Assembly (NCBI GenBank): GCA_035542155.1
Contig: DATKLX010000195.1
Location: 1 to 16,194 of the forward strand
DNA: 16,194 nucleotides
Direction of reading: 5' to 3'
Source: DATKLX01 sp035542155
GTDB lineage: Bacteria; Chloroflexota; Anaerolineae; Anaerolineales; Anaerolineaceae
Positions 7,012 through 14,613 of this stretch are shown here, piece after piece. Both the position numbers and the translations under genes were made by a program. Position 1 is the first letter of the stretch. The number at the start of each line of letters is the position of its first letter. The notes below the pieces were generated by a model. It searched no databases. It was not told the origin of the DNA and saw only the letters and a list, made by a program, of their open reading frames with translations.

Positions 7012-8172
7012 TCAACCGGCATAATCCCTCAACGAGAGTAATATTGCCAGAGTGGTCAGTTGTGCCAGGTCTTCGCGCGTGAACTGATTCTGTCTTGGGC
7101 GAACCAGAGTTAAGACACCGATCATTTGGGTCCCGTCGATGAGAGGCAGGCTGATTGCGGAACGAGAGGAATTGTCTGTTTCCTCCCAGGATCGCGTCAA
7201 CCAGCGTGGATCATCCCGCGTGGAAGGGACCAGCGCGGGTTTGTTATGGCGCACCACCCAGCCCGCCAGGCCTTTATTGAGAAGCTCTCCAAGCTGTTGG
7301 GCCGATCTTGCCTCGATATCACCCCCGTATGCCAGAACTCCATCTTTAACGCTGCCGTTATTGTCCAGCACCAGGAGGCTGCCGCTCACCGCTGAGGCGC
7401 TGTCGACCAGCCCCTGCAAGACGTGGGTGAGCAGATCGTACATCTCTGGGGAAGTCAACGTCTCGCGTTTTGCGGTGTAGAGCTGCTCTAACGCCAAGCG
7501 GATCCGCTCGATCATCAGCTTCGAGGTCTCACTGGCCTCGGCCGCTTCAGCATTTTTGGAAACCAGGGTGAGATCTTTGGCCAGCATCAAATCGATATTA
7601 TCACGAATCGTGATCGGCTGGGTGGAATCACGCAGTGCGGTGACAATCATGTGCTCGATCATCAGGTGAATATCCTCCACCTGCTCGATGCGGTTGCTGG
7701 GCACGTGGACGTTCTTCTTGACTAATTTAGCCAGCTTACCCCCGTCAAACCCGGTAAGGCCGATGGTGTAGGCCCCGCAGTCATTCGCGATATCCACTGC
7801 TTTCAAGACATTCTTCGAATTTCCACTGGCTGAGATCGCGATGACGATATCCCCGGCCCGCATCAGGCCAACCAACTGCTGGGAAAACACATTTTCATAG
7901 CCTTCATCGTTGGCATAGGCTGTGATCGCCGCGATGTTATCGGTCAATCCGATCATCCGGAAATATGGCCAATGGTCAACCCGGGTATTTTTTCCCAGGT
8001 CGCAGACAAAGTGAGAGGCGGTCGTTGCGCTGCCGCCATTCCCCATGACAAAGATTTGCTTTTCTCTCAACCGCGCATCGTGAAGAATATTGACGACTTC
8101 ACGGATGGCTTCCACAGGCAAATAATCCAGAGTGGTGTGTAAGTCCTGAATATAATCATATAATTTATCCAT
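7012..8172 (-). CDS. gmhA: GmhA-like SIS-domain sugar-phosphate isomerase fused to a GAF domain
   Basis: Residues 1-190 of this 386-residue protein are a SIS isomerase like GmhA, which converts sedoheptulose 7-phosphate to D-glycero-D-manno-heptose 7-phosphate. Visible motifs are GNGGSATTASHF at 44-55, SASGNS at 114-119, and QVEDIHLMIEHMI at 164-176 with His174 at the place of catalytic His180 of E. coli GmhA. Aligned by eye, E. coli Glu65 corresponds to Asp58 here. A helical linker (about 195-235) leads to a GAF-like domain (about 240-383), seen in SGSLLVLDNNG, GLAGWVV, RSAISLPLIDG and IGVLTLVRP. Standard GmhA ends near residue 195, so the GAF half is extra and may bind a ligand. The ATG at 8172 has GGAGGAGG 5 nt upstream, so a longer reading to 8253 is dropped. 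It lies between the HddA-like and BY-kinase genes. The substrate could also be another phosphosugar. Confidence 0.85.
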   Translation of the reverse strand: MDKLYDYIQDLHTTLDYLPVEAIREVVNILHDARLREKQIFVMGNGGSATTASHFVCDLGKNTRVDHWPYFRMIGLTDNIAAITAYANDEGYENVFSQQLVGLMRAGDIVIAISASGNSKNVLKAVDIANDCGAYTIGLTGFDGGKLAKLVKKNVHVPSNRIEQVEDIHLMIEHMIVTALRDSTQPITIRDNIDLMLAKDLTLVSKNAEAAEASETSKLMIERIRLALEQLYTAKRETLTSPEMYDLLTHVLQGLVDSASAVSGSLLVLDNNGSVKDGVLAYGGDIEARSAQQLGELLNKGLAGWVVRHNKPALVPSTRDDPRWLTRSWEETDNSSRSAISLPLIDGTQMIGVLTLVRPRQNQFTREDLAQLTTLAILLSLRDYAG

Positions 8173-8177
8173 TGCGA

Positions 8178-8185
8178 CCTCCTCC
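8178..8185 (-). promoter_or_regulatory. Ribosome binding site fixing the SIS-GAF start
   Basis: GGAGGAGG ends 5 nt before the ATG at 8172. It is one of the strongest Shine-Dalgarno matches in the window. It decides against the upstream in-frame ATG codons at 8253 and 8187. Confidence 0.8.
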
Positions 8186-8218
8186 ATGCTGCGATGAAAA
8201 GTAAATGATTCCTTTTGG

Positions 8219-9196
8219 CTAACGCCGGTAATTAAAGATGACTTTTGTGCCATCTGCCTCGAGTTTAAATGGCAATTCCTGAAGGTTTGAGAGAGCCCTG
8301 CGCACCTCTCCCTGCTTATCTTGCGGACAATACAATAACAAGAATCCTCCTCCCCCTGCCCCGGTGATTTTTCCCCCCATCGCTCCGGATTGGAGGGCAG
8401 CAGAATAGATTTCGTCGATTACATCATTGGTGATCTTGCTGGCAAGTTTTTTCTTGAGCTGCCACGAACGGTTGAGGAGCCAGCCAATGCAATCCAGGTT
8501 GCCCCGGATCAGCTCACAGCGGGCTTCATAGGCAATATCTTTAATTTCGCGCAATATGCCCAACCGGTCCACAATATTGACCTGCTGCTCGGCCAGGATG
8601 GATTCCGATGTGCGGGTGATACCGGTAAAAAAGAGCATCAGCCGCGCGTCCAGTTCCCGGCTCAGGTCTGTTTCCAGATCGATCCGCTCTGCGTCGACCC
8701 TTCCATCTCTCCCGAAAGATAGGAACCGCAGGCCGCCGTACGCGGCAATGTACTGGTCCTGGATCCCAATTGGTTTTTTTAACGTATCGATCTCGATGTG
8801 GCACGCTTCCTCCGCCAGCCTTGCCGGGGGGATGATCTCGCCCAGATAAGTGTACATGGCATGCAGCGCGCCAACCGTCACCGCGCTGGAAGACCCAAGC
8901 CCAGATCCAGTTGCGGGAATGTCTCCCATGGTGGTGATTTCCACCCCATGGGTAATACCGGTTTTCCGTAGCGCTTCACGGATAAGCTCGTGCTGGATTT
9001 CGTCAACCTGGTCGACCATCTCTGTGAGAGTGTATCCAATCCGGAGTTTCGCATCGAATCGTTTCTTGATAACCAGAAAGATATACTTATCGATTGCAGA
9101 GGTTAAGACGCAACCGCCTTCCCCGAGAAAAAAATCAGGAAAGTCAGTTCCTCCGCCAAAAAAGCTAATCCGTAGAGGAGTCTGAACGATGATCAC
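8219..9196 (-). CDS. hddA: HddA-like GHMP kinase (D-glycero-alpha-D-manno-heptose-7-phosphate kinase)
   Basis: This 325-residue cytosolic sugar kinase would phosphorylate heptose 7-phosphate at C1 on the way to GDP-D-glycero-D-manno-heptose. Its N-terminus, PLRISFFGGGTDFPDFF at 7-23, is the HddA-type GHMP motif 1. The ATP-binding motif IPATGSGLGSSSAVTVG is at 93-109. GKITGAGGGGFLLLYC at 275-290 is motif 3. Length is typical. The start is a GTG whose last two bases overlap the epimerase stop (GTGA), so translation is probably coupled. The ribosome site is weak. Adjacent GmhA-like isomerase supports the heptose assignment. Relatives act on fucose or other sugars, so the substrate is inferred. 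The nucleotidyltransferase HddC and phosphatase GmhB are not in the window. Confidence 0.85.
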   Translation of the reverse strand: MIIVQTPLRISFFGGGTDFPDFFLGEGGCVLTSAIDKYIFLVIKKRFDAKLRIGYTLTEMVDQVDEIQHELIREALRKTGITHGVEITTMGDIPATGSGLGSSSAVTVGALHAMYTYLGEIIPPARLAEEACHIEIDTLKKPIGIQDQYIAAYGGLRFLSFGRDGRVDAERIDLETDLSRELDARLMLFFTGITRTSESILAEQQVNIVDRLGILREIKDIAYEARCELIRGNLDCIGWLLNRSWQLKKKLASKITNDVIDEIYSAALQSGAMGGKITGAGGGGFLLLYCPQDKQGEVRRALSNLQELPFKLEADGTKVIFNYRR

Positions 9197-10119
9197 AGGC
9201 TTATCTCAATCGTGTTTAAATATTCGACGGTCTGCCTCAATCCATCCTGGAGCTGGACTGCGGGTATCCATCCCATTTTGTCAAAGGCTTTGGTTGCATC
9301 CAGATAGATCTTGCGTGTCTCCCCCAATTTCGCCGGGCCGTGAACTGGATCCCTCTGGTAACCGGTGATCGCTTTCAGGTGGGTAAAAATTTCATTGATC
9401 GTCGTCGGTTTTCCCATACCCAGGTTATAGATGCCGTTTTCCGCGGATAATGCGAGCAGGTTTCCCCGGGCGCAGTCGCCGACAAACACAAAATCACGCT
9501 CCTGTTCGCCATCGCCATTGATCACAACTTGCTCGCCACGGAGCATTTTCCCGGTGAAGATGGCCACAACCCCGGCCTCGCCATGCGGATCCTGGCGGGG
9601 TCCGTACACGTTGGGGTAACGCAGGACTGCGTAATCCAAACCGAAGTTTGCCGAATACATGTAGAGGTAATGCTCGACGGTGTGTTTGCTCGCACCATAG
9701 GGACAGATCGGATTCACCGGGTGGGCTTCGTCGCAGGGAAGATACTCAGGCTCCCCGTATGCCGCCCCACCGCTTGAGATATAGACGATCTTCTTTACGC
9801 CGCTTTTTCTCGCAGCTTCAATAACATTGATAGACCCAACCACGTTGACGTCGGCGTCGAAGAGCGGGTCCACCATCGAGCGGCGCACGTCCATCTGGGC
9901 GGCATGATGGCTGACAAAATCTGGTTTTTCTTTTTGAAAGACGTCCTCCAGCTCCGGTTCGCGGATATCCAGGTGATAGAAAGTGGCCTGCGGGTTCAGG
10001 TTCGATTTCCGCCCTGTAGAAAGATCGTCGACGATGACGACTTCATATCCCTGGCTGATGGACAGGTCGACCACATGAGATCCAATGAACCCGGCGCCAC
10101 CGGTGACAAGCAGCTTCAT
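9193..10119 (-). CDS. NAD-dependent sugar-nucleotide epimerase/dehydratase (GalE-like extended SDR)
   Basis: This 308-residue extended short-chain dehydrogenase acts on a nucleotide-activated sugar. The Rossmann motif GGAGFIG is at 7-13, Asp31-Asp32 bind the NAD ribose, and HHAAQ is at 71-75. The catalytic pair is Tyr141-Lys145 in YGASK, with serines at 115-116. RYPNVYGPRQDP at 167-178 and NGDGEQERDFVFVGD at 201-215 mark the UDP-glucose 4-epimerase group. Length and motifs match compact GalE-type enzymes. GGGGAG lies about 9 nt before the ATG. It overlaps the HddA-like kinase gene by 4 nt. UDP-sugar 4-epimerase is the first guess. Given the heptose neighbours, a GDP-heptose epimerase or 4,6-dehydratase is possible, and sequence alone does not decide. 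Confidence 0.87.
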   Translation of the reverse strand: MKLLVTGGAGFIGSHVVDLSISQGYEVVIVDDLSTGRKSNLNPQATFYHLDIREPELEDVFQKEKPDFVSHHAAQMDVRRSMVDPLFDADVNVVGSINVIEAARKSGVKKIVYISSGGAAYGEPEYLPCDEAHPVNPICPYGASKHTVEHYLYMYSANFGLDYAVLRYPNVYGPRQDPHGEAGVVAIFTGKMLRGEQVVINGDGEQERDFVFVGDCARGNLLALSAENGIYNLGMGKPTTINEIFTHLKAITGYQRDPVHGPAKLGETRKIYLDATKAFDKMGWIPAVQLQDGLRQTVEYLNTIEISL

Positions 10120-10198
10120 TGCTTTATCTCCCCATAATTATCTAAATAGTGCAGTAATACATGTATAACGCACATTGAACCAAAATATTTCATATTTA
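10120..10198. other. Intergenic gap before the epimerase gene, possible weak promoter
   Basis: This is the only sizeable break inside the glycan block (about 106 nt between the sugar transferase stop and the epimerase ATG, including the GATC repeats). It is AT-rich. TTGGTT-N18-TATTAC on the minus strand is the best promoter-like pair and is poor. The nucleotide-sugar genes may therefore be transcribed either by read-through or from an internal promoter. Confidence 0.3.
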
Positions 10199-10227
10199 AG
10201 ATCTATTTTCAGATCTAAGATCGATCT
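10199..10227. repeat. Cluster of GATC-centred palindromes
   Basis: AGATCT occurs at 10199-10204 and 10211-10216, 12 bp apart, followed by the 10-bp palindrome AGATCGATCT at 10218-10227, which covers two bases of the sugar transferase stop codon. Two copies of AGATCT can pair around ATTTTC as a weak hairpin. An attenuator, operator or chance AT-rich repeat are all possible. Confidence 0.5.
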
Positions 10228-11734
10228 AATAGGCCCCTTTTCCAGCGATTGCCGCCGGCAGGGTCCAGGCAAGCAGACCGAGATCCATCCAGACCGTCCA
10301 GTTACGGATGTAGTACATATCCAGGCGGACCCTCTGGTCGTAGCCGATATCCGATCTTCCGCTCACCTGCCACAAGCCGGTCAAGCCTGGGCGCACGGTC
10401 AGAAGATTGATCCCCCACTGGTTATATTTAACCATCTCTTCGGGAGAGATCATCCGCGGTCCAACCAGCGACATCTCATGCATTAGAACGTTGAAAAGCT
10501 GGGGCAGCTCGTCCAGGCTGAACTTGCGCAGGTACTTCCCCACCCGCGTGATTCGCGGATCCTCTTTCAATTTATGGAATTCCGCTAGTTCGTTCTGCAG
10601 CTCCGGGTGCTGCCGCAGGATTTCATCTCCATTCACGTACATCGTGCGAAATTTAAAGGCGTAAAACTGGCGGCCATTGACCCCCATTACCTTTCGTCGA
10701 TGGATCACCGGTCCCGGGGAATCGAGCTTGATGATCAGCGCAATGACCAGGAGGAGTGGGGAGATCAGGATCAGCCCGGGGATGGTCAACCCGTAATCGA
10801 GGAGAGTCTTCAACACCTCATCCGAGCCGGTCAGGCGGACTTTGTTCACCCGCACCAGCGGTACGCTGGCAAATTCAGTAACCTGCAGGCCGGTCGTGAT
10901 GATTTCGTACATCCCTGAGGATAAGCGAACGTTCACCCCATTGCTTAATCCGTAGCGTTTGAATACCTTCAGCATGGTTTCGCGGTGAATCGCGCTGGTT
11001 GCCAGGATCAATTCATCGACTTTATAGAGGGCGATCAACTGGTCGAGCTGATCGATTCGACCCAGTACAGGCACCCGTCCGTACAGGAGGGCTCCTTCAG
11101 GGTTTTCATCATCAACGAATCCCACCAGGTGAAGGCCCGAAGTTTGCCAGCTTAACAGTTGCTCGGCCAGCAAGCGCGCTTCATCATTCCCACCGACGAT
11201 CAAAGCCGAGGACATAAAAAAGCCAAACTGCCGGAGCCAGTAGACGACCCGCCGCAACAGAAAGCGCCCGGCGCTGGTCAGGATGAAGGCGAACATCCAG
11301 GCCAGCAGCAGCCAGCCACGAGCGATCACAAAATCTGGACCGATGAAACCGGCAACGATCACCATCAGAATGCCGATCGTGACAGCCTGAAATACCAATG
11401 AATATTCTTTTGTTCCCCCCAACAGGTTCGGCCGGTGATACAGCCCGTCCAATATAAAAATCCCCAACCAGATCGGGATCAGGACCAAAATAACGTTTTG
11501 ATAGAATGGGATCGAGGGGACGACGTCCAGGCGAAAAACTGGTAAGGAGGCTTCAAAGCGAACAAAGTAGGCCAGGCGAAAAGAGATGCCCAGCATGGTT
11601 AGGTCGTTCAAGATCAAGCAAAAAATATACAGCGGCCACTCTAAGGGATGTTTTTGGCTCAGAGTGACTGCATTTTCCCCGCGTCTATAGAATAGTTTTT
11701 TGAAGGATAGTGTGTCTAGACCGGATAGCTTCAT
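10226..11734 (-). CDS. Polyprenyl-phosphate sugar-1-phosphate transferase (WbaP/WcaJ family)
   Basis: This 502-residue membrane enzyme transfers a sugar-1-phosphate from a nucleotide sugar to undecaprenyl phosphate, the first step of exopolysaccharide assembly. Four N-terminal membrane segments (about 35-57, 80-98, 115-131, 140-158) precede a Rossmann-like CoA-binding domain (about 177-290) with ALIVGGNDEA. A membrane segment (about 310-336) then leads into the catalytic domain with KFRTMYVNGDE, RKFSLDELPQLFNVL, MSLVGPR and RPGLTGLWQVSGR. Asp408-Glu409 in LDELPQ is the family catalytic dyad. Length is typical for the full-size type. ATG codons occur at 11737 and 11734. GGAGG stands 3 nt before the first and 6 nt before the second, so 11734 is preferred. 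Its first 50 bases overlap the upstream GT4 gene. The sugar transferred (glucose, galactose or other) cannot be read from the sequence. Confidence 0.93.
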   Translation of the reverse strand: MKLSGLDTLSFKKLFYRRGENAVTLSQKHPLEWPLYIFCLILNDLTMLGISFRLAYFVRFEASLPVFRLDVVPSIPFYQNVILVLIPIWLGIFILDGLYHRPNLLGGTKEYSLVFQAVTIGILMVIVAGFIGPDFVIARGWLLLAWMFAFILTSAGRFLLRRVVYWLRQFGFFMSSALIVGGNDEARLLAEQLLSWQTSGLHLVGFVDDENPEGALLYGRVPVLGRIDQLDQLIALYKVDELILATSAIHRETMLKVFKRYGLSNGVNVRLSSGMYEIITTGLQVTEFASVPLVRVNKVRLTGSDEVLKTLLDYGLTIPGLILISPLLLVIALIIKLDSPGPVIHRRKVMGVNGRQFYAFKFRTMYVNGDEILRQHPELQNELAEFHKLKEDPRITRVGKYLRKFSLDELPQLFNVLMHEMSLVGPRMISPEEMVKYNQWGINLLTVRPGLTGLWQVSGRSDIGYDQRVRLDMYYIRNWTVWMDLGLLAWTLPAAIAGKGAY

Positions 11735-12944
11735 CATATACCTCCAACAATTTGTCCACGATGTTTTCCCAACGATGATTTTCTTCGACGTACCGCCGCC
11801 CTGCCTGGCCGATCTGCTTCCGGATCTCCGGATGATCGATCAGGAACCGGATTTTTAGGGCCATTTGTTCCGGCCCGGAGGCAACGAACAAATCCTGATC
11901 TGGAACGATCTGTAAGGCTGAAACGGCCTGGGCTGTCGAGATCAATGGTGTCCCGCAGGCCATCGCTTCAAGCGCTTTATTTTGAATTCCAACCCCATAA
12001 GTTAGTGGGGCAACCGCCAGAGTTGCCTGGCGAAGGTAAGGTCGGATATCTTTGACCGTGCCGGTAATCTTGATTCGCGGGTTTTTCGCCAGCTCGGTAA
12101 TCGCCCCGGGTGGATCTTTGCCAACCACCAGCAGGCGTACGTTAGGCTTTTCACTCCACACCCTGGGCATGACTTCTTTGACAAAATACAGGACCATGCT
12201 CACGTTAGCGTGGTAGCTCATTTTTCCACTGACCACCAGTGTCTCGGGGTCTCGCTCACAGGTTGGATCAGGAGAAAAATAATCCAGGTCCACCCCATTC
12301 GGAAGAACGTCGATGTCCGGAGGAGATTTCAGGCCATATGCCTTCACCAGGTCATAGAAAGCCTGTCGATCATTCGGAGAAGTCACCAGCACCCGGTCGA
12401 AGCGAAGTGGAAGCCAGCTTTCGAAATACTCGGTGCGAGTCAGTTCGAGCCGAGTCAGCAGCCGGCTGACCCGCTGCCGGCTGTACTGCGCAGCCTGGCG
12501 GAAAAGCAGGCTGATACTGTCCACGCTGTCCCAGACTACCGGCAGAAAACCTGACTCATTCAACCCTTTACGAATCTGGTATTGCAGGCCATACCGGGCG
12601 CCGCGCAGGTGCTCGATGTGGATCAGGTCAAATCCCTCACTTTCCCCTGCCAACTGGTCAAGCATCTGGGATAAACCGGGGTGCCACGCGTAGGCTGCCT
12701 GAAGCGGCTCCCTGGTCGGTAGAACAGTCAGGCAGTTCAGCAGTGTGCGCCAGCGTGCCAGGGGGAAAGCCACGACGTCAGTAACCACATTACGCAGCCG
12801 TTCAGCGTCTTCACGCTCGGCCTGGTTCGCGCAGAGCGTCAGAACCGTGACCTGGTGGCCTTTTTCGGACAGGTTGCGGACGAACTGGTATGGCCGCACC
12901 CGGATAAGATTGGGAACGTAAGGGACTACGAAGAGAATTTTCAT
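11685..12944 (-). CDS. GT4-family glycosyltransferase
   Basis: This 419-residue GT-B glycosyltransferase adds a sugar to the growing lipid-linked glycan at the cytoplasmic membrane face. The N-terminal domain has MKILFVVPYVPN and RVRPYQFVRNLSEKGH (16-30) as an acceptor-side motif. The C-terminal domain shows VLPNGVDLDYFSP (213-225), VVSGKMSYHAN (237-247) and the donor-site GIQNKALEAMACGTPLI (319-335). Glu326 is kept, but the first Glu of the EX7E motif is Val318, as in related PEP-CTERM/EpsH-associated enzymes. The ATG at 12944 gives a canonical N-terminus, yet no clear Shine-Dalgarno is seen (GTGAATTT before the ATG). It starts 33 nt after the propeller gene and overlaps the sugar transferase gene by 50 nt. 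Donor and acceptor are unknown. Confidence 0.9.
   Translation of the reverse strand: MKILFVVPYVPNLIRVRPYQFVRNLSEKGHQVTVLTLCANQAEREDAERLRNVVTDVVAFPLARWRTLLNCLTVLPTREPLQAAYAWHPGLSQMLDQLAGESEGFDLIHIEHLRGARYGLQYQIRKGLNESGFLPVVWDSVDSISLLFRQAAQYSRQRVSRLLTRLELTRTEYFESWLPLRFDRVLVTSPNDRQAFYDLVKAYGLKSPPDIDVLPNGVDLDYFSPDPTCERDPETLVVSGKMSYHANVSMVLYFVKEVMPRVWSEKPNVRLLVVGKDPPGAITELAKNPRIKITGTVKDIRPYLRQATLAVAPLTYGVGIQNKALEAMACGTPLISTAQAVSALQIVPDQDLFVASGPEQMALKIRFLIDHPEIRKQIGQAGRRYVEENHRWENIVDKLLEVYDEAIRSRHTILQKTIL
11741..11745 (-). promoter_or_regulatory. Ribosome binding site of the sugar transferase inside the GT4 gene
   Basis: GGAGG lies within the coding end of the GT4 gene, 6 nt before the ATG at 11734 and 3 nt before the ATG at 11737. 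It sets the overlapping start of the sugar transferase. Confidence 0.75.
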
Positions 12945-12977
12945 AAATTCACACGAATAGGGATAAGTAGAATGGTA

Positions 12978-14594
12978 TTATCTGCGTCTTAAGATGACGA
13001 TCCCAAGGACGACCAGGACCAGAAAAAACAGACTGGGCACCAGCGTTTTTCCCAGCAAGACCAGGTAATCGGTCTCAGAATACGCTGGTTGGCTGATCCC
13101 TGTCATGCCTGGCTGGGTTGGGTTTGTCTGCAAGGCAGGTAGGGTTGGCTCGGGCGTTTTGGTGGGTTGCACATCCGCAGAGGAAATTTCGGTGGGGAGT
13201 GGCTTCGCGGTCAGGGTCGGATATGGATCACCCTTCACGGCAGGTGCATTCAACAAACCCTGCGCATACCAGATGGTGTACAATCCGGTACCCGATTCGA
13301 AGATGTGCTGTTTGTCCCGTTCAAACCAGACCACGTGAAGAGTGTTCCCATTTCCCACAGCGATCTTCGGCCACTCGGGCACGTCTCCCTGATAGGCCTT
13401 GATCACTTCAGGAGCGCTCCACTCCTCGCCGTTCCAGGCCACATGGAGTAAGTTCAGGGTCTTTTGATCTTTGGCGGTCCTGCCGGAGAGCACCAGGTGA
13501 ACTTCACCAGCGCTGTCGGTCGCCATCGAGTATCCATCTGTTCGGGCATTATAGACTGTCCATCCCCCCCACACCCCGGTAATCGGACGGCCCAGGGACC
13601 AGGTCTTGCCCGAATCGCTTGAGGTAGAGAAATAGATAATGTCTTCCGGGATCGATAGCCAGGCTACGATCAGGCGGCCGCGTCCATCCTGAGCGATGGC
13701 GATATTTTTACTGCTGATCAGTCCCACCGCGGTGGGAGTCGCTGTAGGCGTCTGCTTCGCGGATGGCGTCACAAGAGTTTCTGGTTTGGCAGAACCCCGG
13801 AATATTGCCGGTTCAGTCCAGGTGTTGCCGCCATCGCCAGAAGAGACGTAGGCAACATCCGATTCGGTTTCCACAGCGCCGAGATCCCCACCCGGGCCAG
13901 CTTCATAGACCACGTGGATTTTGTCCAACGCATCGATAAAAATCTGCGGCTTGGCAACTCCGTTATTCGGATCCGATATCCGGACCGGCCCTGTCCAACG
14001 GGCGCCGCCGTCCTCAGACCTGCGGTAGTAGAGATGAAAACAAATCGAGCAGGACGCACTGGGCGTATTTTCGGTGTAGAACAGGTGGAGTGTGCCTTTA
14101 TGGTCCTGCACCATGCGGCTGAAATACACCACGTTGTCTCCGCTGTTGATCTCCTTCCTTTCCGACCAGGCGCCCGCATTGCTCGCCTCAACCACCGGTA
14201 CGGACGAGTAGAAAAGAGTGAAATTGCGGAATAACAAATACAGCACCCCATCCGGTGTGATCAGGGATGCCGGGCGGGTGATGATCCGCCCTGAGGTCAC
14301 ACTCAGGGCAACGATGTCATTTTCTTGCGTCCAGCCCTTTCCGGGAGCCAGGCTGCGATACATCACCACGTCGTAATCGCCGATCCCGGATGACCAAAAA
14401 ACGTGCACCTGGCCGGTTCGATCGACTGAAATTTCTGGGAACGTGGAAGACTGCTTCGGGCTGGAAAGCTCCAGCGGCTGGGACCAAACGGCCGTCTGCG
14501 CCAGGGCAGGCTGCCAGGCTGGCTCGAGCAAAATTCCAAGGAGCAGGAACAAGGTGGCTATGTTCCGCAGGATTTTCATATATTCCCAGACCAT
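12978..14594 (-). CDS. Exported, membrane-anchored beta-propeller protein with Asp-box (BNR/sialidase-like) repeats
   Basis: This protein is 538 residues long. A Sec signal peptide spans about 1-32 (KILR, then NIATLFLLLGILL, cleavage after ALA). A BNR-type propeller (about 36-450) has three Asp-boxes: SEDGGARW (193-200), SGDGGNTW (252-259) and SSDSGKTW (325-332). An inserted Thr/Pro stretch is at about 272-290. A Thr/Pro-rich stalk (about 455-505) ends in a membrane segment (about 510-534) and RRR, so the propeller faces outward. Two cysteines lie in SCSIC (182-186). No N-terminal FRIP/YRIP arginine motif or obvious sialidase active site is seen, so sialidase activity is doubtful. Binding or processing the glycan is a better guess. 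The ATG at 14594 has GAGAGG 3 nt upstream. ATG 14579 is an alternative that still keeps the signal peptide. It lies between glycosyltransferase genes. Confidence 0.82.
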   Translation of the reverse strand: MVWEYMKILRNIATLFLLLGILLEPAWQPALAQTAVWSQPLELSSPKQSSTFPEISVDRTGQVHVFWSSGIGDYDVVMYRSLAPGKGWTQENDIVALSVTSGRIITRPASLITPDGVLYLLFRNFTLFYSSVPVVEASNAGAWSERKEINSGDNVVYFSRMVQDHKGTLHLFYTENTPSASCSICFHLYYRRSEDGGARWTGPVRISDPNNGVAKPQIFIDALDKIHVVYEAGPGGDLGAVETESDVAYVSSGDGGNTWTEPAIFRGSAKPETLVTPSAKQTPTATPTAVGLISSKNIAIAQDGRGRLIVAWLSIPEDIIYFSTSSDSGKTWSLGRPITGVWGGWTVYNARTDGYSMATDSAGEVHLVLSGRTAKDQKTLNLLHVAWNGEEWSAPEVIKAYQGDVPEWPKIAVGNGNTLHVVWFERDKQHIFESGTGLYTIWYAQGLLNAPAVKGDPYPTLTAKPLPTEISSADVQPTKTPEPTLPALQTNPTQPGMTGISQPAYSETDYLVLLGKTLVPSLFFLVLVVLGIVILRRR

Positions 14595-14613
14595 TTTCCT
14601 CTCTAACCGATCC

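Noticed and set aside
8173..8253. Longer reading of the SIS-GAF gene starting at 8253
   Set aside because: It would overlap the HddA-like gene by 35 bp. The ATG at 8172 has GGAGGAGG at the right distance and gives the usual family N-terminus.
10199..10227. CRISPR-like or mobile-element repeats
   Set aside because: The repeats are only 6-10 bp palindromes with no spacers, transposase or target duplications.
12978..14594. Functional sialidase (neuraminidase)
   Set aside because: Asp-boxes are present, but the RIP arginine motif and other catalytic residues were not found. Asp-boxes also occur in many non-enzymatic propellers.
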